A DNA stretch of 64,000 nucleotides. Origin: Raffaelea ambrosiae. Lineage: Eukaryota > Ascomycota > Sordariomycetes > Ophiostomatales > Ophiostomataceae. Position 1 is the first letter of the stretch, and each line of letters opens with the position of its first letter. The stretch spans positions 2,250,418 to 2,314,417 of the forward strand of contig PCDI01000004.1 of the NCBI GenBank assembly GCA_002778195.1, written 5' to 3'. Positions 60,578 to 64,000 of this stretch are shown here, piece by piece. The translations under genes and the position numbers were made by a program. Under the pieces are notes generated by a model. The model was not told the origin of the DNA. It saw only the letters and a list, made by a program, of their open reading frames with translations, and searched no databases.

Positions 60578-62390
60578 GTCTTGTCTCTCGCGGCCAGTTT
60601 CGCCTTCTGCTTCCATTCTCTTTCTCTTTTCGTGATCGTTCTTCATGCTGCCCCCCCCTCGCATCAATGCGGTGATTTCCGTTGCGCGTATGCAATCTCC
60701 CTCTGCTCCTTGTTGTTTCATCGGGTTTGGCCCTGCCCCGTTTCCTGGGTGGAGGAAAGGAGGATGAAGTTCGGAACAACAACGACAAACAACAGCAATC
60801 ATCCTGTCGTGCTGTGTTGTTGGCATACTCGACAGTTCCTGTTCCTTGCCCTCGTGGCACGATGTGCTGAACGAGTGCCCCAGGCGCTCTCATGCACATT
60901 GCATATGGAGAGGGCCCCGTCCTTTGTCTCGCAGGTAGTACCTGGTAGGGCGCGTGTCGCCTAGGAACACGTGAGGTATGCAGAAAAAGCAAGCAACAGG
61001 ATAGAAAAGAAGGGCCCTCAGGGGGGGGGGGGGACCCAAGGATGGTGGGCGAATCAGACAAGGCAGGAGGATGGCATGTCCCAAGCTGGCCTGGCTGGCC
61101 AAGCTGGCCATGCGCGGCTATGGGCAATATGCACAATACGAGGTTCTGTGCAAGGGAAAGAATGGGGACAACAACGAAACAGAAAGGAAGCAGCAGGGCA
61201 CAAGCGAAAGGAAAGACAAGAGGGAAGCCAAGGGATGCTTGTTGGTTTGTTGGGCTCGGGTGGGAAGGCAGGGGGGGGCCATGGGGAAAAAAAGAAAAGA
61301 GAGAAGAGAGAAAGAAAGATAGAGAGCTCGAAGACAGACGGAAGATGCCAGAGGATGACAGACATGGCCCATACCGAGAAGGAGACAACAAGACAACGGA
61401 CAAGGCGAAAGGGCCGAACAGCGTTCAGGAAACAGGTAAAACAAACAGTGTCTTTGTTCCTAATTTGGCGCGCCTTAGGAAGAAAAGGGTCCCCCCCCCC
61501 CCCTGCAGGCCAATACGGGACTGATCTCCCTCGCACTCGCCTCTCTCCCTGCCATGCTTTGCATGCTTTGGTTTCTTTTTTTTTTTCTTTTTCCTTTCTT
61601 GTTCTTATTCTCTGGGGCTTGCGAAGTTACCTTATTTGCATTTTATTTTTGTTCGCAGACTATGGAATTGCTCTGCTATCCCTGCGTGCCCCGTGGCTCT
61701 TCCGTGCGCTTGCTCTGTGCGAGGCGCGCGCACAGTAACCAATCCAGTCCTCCTCCGGACCTCTTTACCCCCCCTGAGTGCATGAAGAAAGGGATGACGC
61801 GAGGGGGGGCGGCGTAGAATCAGAAGAGGCGGCAGATGGTGTTGCTCTCTCTCTCTCTTTCTCTCTCTACCCGGCGCAGCTGAAGGCAAAACAACAACAG
61901 GACCCCAGCCCGCATCAAGACGAACAAAGGAAAACCACCAACAGGGGAATGGGAAGCGAGGGATGGACAGTGAGGCGAAACGGCCCTGCTGTGCAGGGCA
62001 ACGGCCGTATCTTGCGCACTATGTGCATAGTAAGTAAATAAAAGAGCACCTAACTATTACTTGAAACGACGATAGTAAGCAGAAGACGGCGTTGTTGTTT
62101 GTGCCAGGCCAGCACAGAGAGAAGAAATACCACCGCATGCTGTGATCTGGGGGCCAACGTTTGCCGCAAGGAGGAGACAGAAACGGATGCCAGGAAGGAA
62201 GAAGCCCAGCAAGGACGCCGACCAGGACGCGAGGAGGGAGGGTGGGCACGATTGCGCTTTCTCGTTGGCCAAGATGCGAGAGACGGTGAGTTGCCGTTGA
62301 CGGGCTGGACCTTTGACGTGACAGCTTGAAGTGGCAGGTGTGCGTCGATGGGTCTGGCTGGTTCGTGTACTTGAGAGAACCAAAACCAAC

Positions 62391-62437
62391 TGCATAGTAA
62401 CTAGTTACTACTTTGTATGTAGTAACTATGTACTATC
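62391..62437. repeat. Palindromic TAGTAACTA cluster
   Basis: AGTAACTAGTTACT is a perfect 14-bp palindrome. It is followed within 25 bp by inverted copies of the same CATAGTAACTA sequence, so the segment can fold in alternative hairpins. It belongs to the dispersed TACATAGTA-type motif family. Confidence 0.7.
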
Positions 62438-62473
62438 AGGAGACGGGACCGGTTGACAAGCGAGAAACCCGCG

Positions 62474-62579
62474 GCCAGGGAACGCCAGAAAGGCCAGACA
62501 GGGAACGGACGTCAGGGAACGTCAGGGAACGCCAGGGAACGCCAGGGAGCGCCAGGAGCGCCAGGGAACGCCAGAAAGG
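62474..62579. repeat. GCCAGGGAAC minisatellite
   Basis: About nine units of a 10-bp GCCAGGGAAC repeat with GTCAGGGAAC and AAAGG variants, over about 105 bp. Units abut without spacers, so it is not a CRISPR array. Confidence 0.88.
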
Positions 62580-63331
62580 CATGTGCCCGCTAGATGGTGC
62601 TTTGGCATGCGGTTTCCGAAAACGGCCAATCGGGGGACCATGCCACGTCTTGGCCGACCAGGGACTTACACGGAGAGACTCTTTCGAGGCTCTTTTGGGG
62701 CCGTTTAAGAGGGTTTCTTTCGAGGCTCCCCGAAGGCGTCTTTGAAGGCTTTTGGAAAAGCTCCTTTGAAGGCTCCTTTGGATGCTGTTTCCAAGGTCTG
62801 GGTTTTGCTCATCATTGCCTTTTTACCCCCAATATGGGCTTCCTTTCTTGGTCTTCTCCCATCTTTCCCTCCTATTCCTGTCCTCGTGCCCTCTTGTCTT
62901 TCCCTGTTTCTGTGGCCCCGTCTCTGGATGCACGCCTTCCTTTTCTTTACCCCTTGCGTCAGCGCGGCGCGGCAGGGTCTCGCCCCCCCTTCCACTCGTA
63001 CATGCCCGCTCCTTTCATTCTCCGAGCACAGCCATTCACCGCTCGAGGATGCCATACACACATATGCGCGCTGTTCTTTCATTCACACCTCCGAAACGAA
63101 AACCGGCAGCCGAGAGCGAGTGGTTTCTCGGGGTTTTCAAATCGAACAAAGGAAAATCATGTATGCATGCCTGGTGAATGCAACGCCGGGGCCATGCACT
63201 ACGCCCGAAGAATGGGAAAGCAAAAAAAGAAAATACAGGAAAAGACGATACTGAAAAGGGAAACACTGAAAGGAAAACAGGTGAGACACTCCCAAAAGAG
63301 AAGAGAAAAGAAAAGAACAAGGCCAGTGAAC

Positions 63332-63402
63332 AAAGAAAGAAGCAAAGAGGAGACAGGAAGAGACGAAAAAGAAAGAAGTAAAGAGGAGACAGGAAGAGAC
63401 GA
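63332..63402. repeat. 35-bp purine-rich tandem duplication
   Basis: Two near-identical units containing AAAGAGGAGACAGGAAGAG, differing at a C/T position and one run length. The surrounding DNA is almost pure purine on the + strand. Confidence 0.82.
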
Positions 63403-64000
63403 AAAAAGAAAGAAAAAAAAGAAGAAGAAAAGAAATCACATGAAGGAACTGGGGAGAATAAAGAACTCACCCCGGTGGCGATGCCTTTCTGGGGGCGGCT
63501 CACTAGAGGGTGGAGACGAATGAAAGAACGGGACATGGAGGAAATGCGGGACGATACCAGCATGGGGGACAACGGAATACACAAGCACTGGCACCGAAGC
63601 AGGGACATCAGGAGGACCCTGATGAGCGGCATCGCTCCCGAGACAGGGAGACAGGAAAGAAACAAAACAAAAGACAGCAATTAGTCAAAACAAATCCATA
63701 GTATTGCACCAGAAACAAGACGGTGTCGATCCGGAGAAGACGCCCTACTAATGGGCGATCGCAGATTTGGCCTAAATTGCGCCGTCGTCCCAGATTGGTT
63801 TGGCCGGGCTGGGGGAGGGTGGGGGGGGGGGACCGAACCAGGCCGAGAACTGGACAGGTCGATGCCGACGGGAGAGAGCAGGGAAGACGGCAAGTCCGCA
63901 AGACAGCCTGACCGCCAAAAAAAAAAAGGGGAGGCTAACAACAAACAGCTTGGATATACACACCAAGACAAACAAGTTAGGCAAGACAGACAAGACAGAC

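Larger units (their letters stand above)
58753..64000. other. Gene-free low-complexity region to the window end
   Basis: After the RVB1 3' UTR I see no supported gene. The sequence contains T-rich and CT-rich tracts (about 59260-59330 and 59570-59610), C/G runs (G13 at 61021-61033, C13 at 61491-61503), minisatellites and purine-rich DNA near 63230-63430. Open frames up to about 310 codons (60480-61403 -, 62594-63523 +) are low-complexity and mutually overlapping. Confidence 0.55.

Noticed and set aside
62474..62579. Regular short repeat as CRISPR
   Set aside because: Ten-bp units abut without unique spacers, and this is a eukaryotic genome.

Overview
This window is nuclear DNA from a filamentous ascomycete. 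It has GT-AG introns of 71-183 bp with CTRAC-like branch points, pyrimidine-rich leaders, GC-rich exons and typical fungal housekeeping genes (CHS7, SSL1, TAF13, RVB1). Protein character and the five-exon CHS7 suggest Sordariomycetes. The long microsatellite-rich spacers and alanine-rich insertions would fit Ophiostomatales, but that order-level guess is weak.

Layout. 1.3-2.8 kb: CHS7, chitin synthase export chaperone (five exons, +). 4.1-6.0 kb: SSL1, the TFIIH p44-type subunit (single exon, +). 6.0-37.0 kb: about 31 kb with no gene I can support, made of homopolymer runs, microsatellites, minisatellites and dispersed short motifs. This desert holds an exact 1,172-bp inverted repeat (15075-16246 and 20396-21567). 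Both inner ends stop at assembly Ns, and the left arm lies between two copies of a ~92-bp segment, so it is probably an assembly artefact. 37.0-37.8 kb: an ECL1-like zinc-motif protein (+). 37.8-47.8 kb: another gene-free stretch. 47.8-49.4 kb: a decayed copy of cytosolic glutamyl-tRNA synthetase that still has an intron. 50.3-51.4 kb: class II aldolase/adducin-family protein (-), divergent from TAF13 (52.2-53.2 kb, +). 54.8-56.5 kb: EamA/DMT-type membrane transporter (+). 57.2-58.8 kb: RVB1/RuvB-like 1 (three exons, +). 58.8-64.0 kb: gene-free, low-complexity DNA.

The genes do not form a pathway cluster. SSL1 and TAF13 belong to the Pol II pre-initiation machinery and RVB1 to chromatin remodelling, but they are separated by unrelated genes and I infer no operon-like unit. 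I found no CRISPR array, no rRNA or tRNA gene and no intact transposon. I did not find a convincing new multi-gene system. The most unusual signals are the size and composition of the gene deserts, families of short motifs strongly over-represented outside coding sequence (TACTCGTA, TATCTTAC, TACATAGTA and TACGGAGTA types), the decayed GluRS copy, and a low-complexity insertion inside the zinc domain of SSL1.
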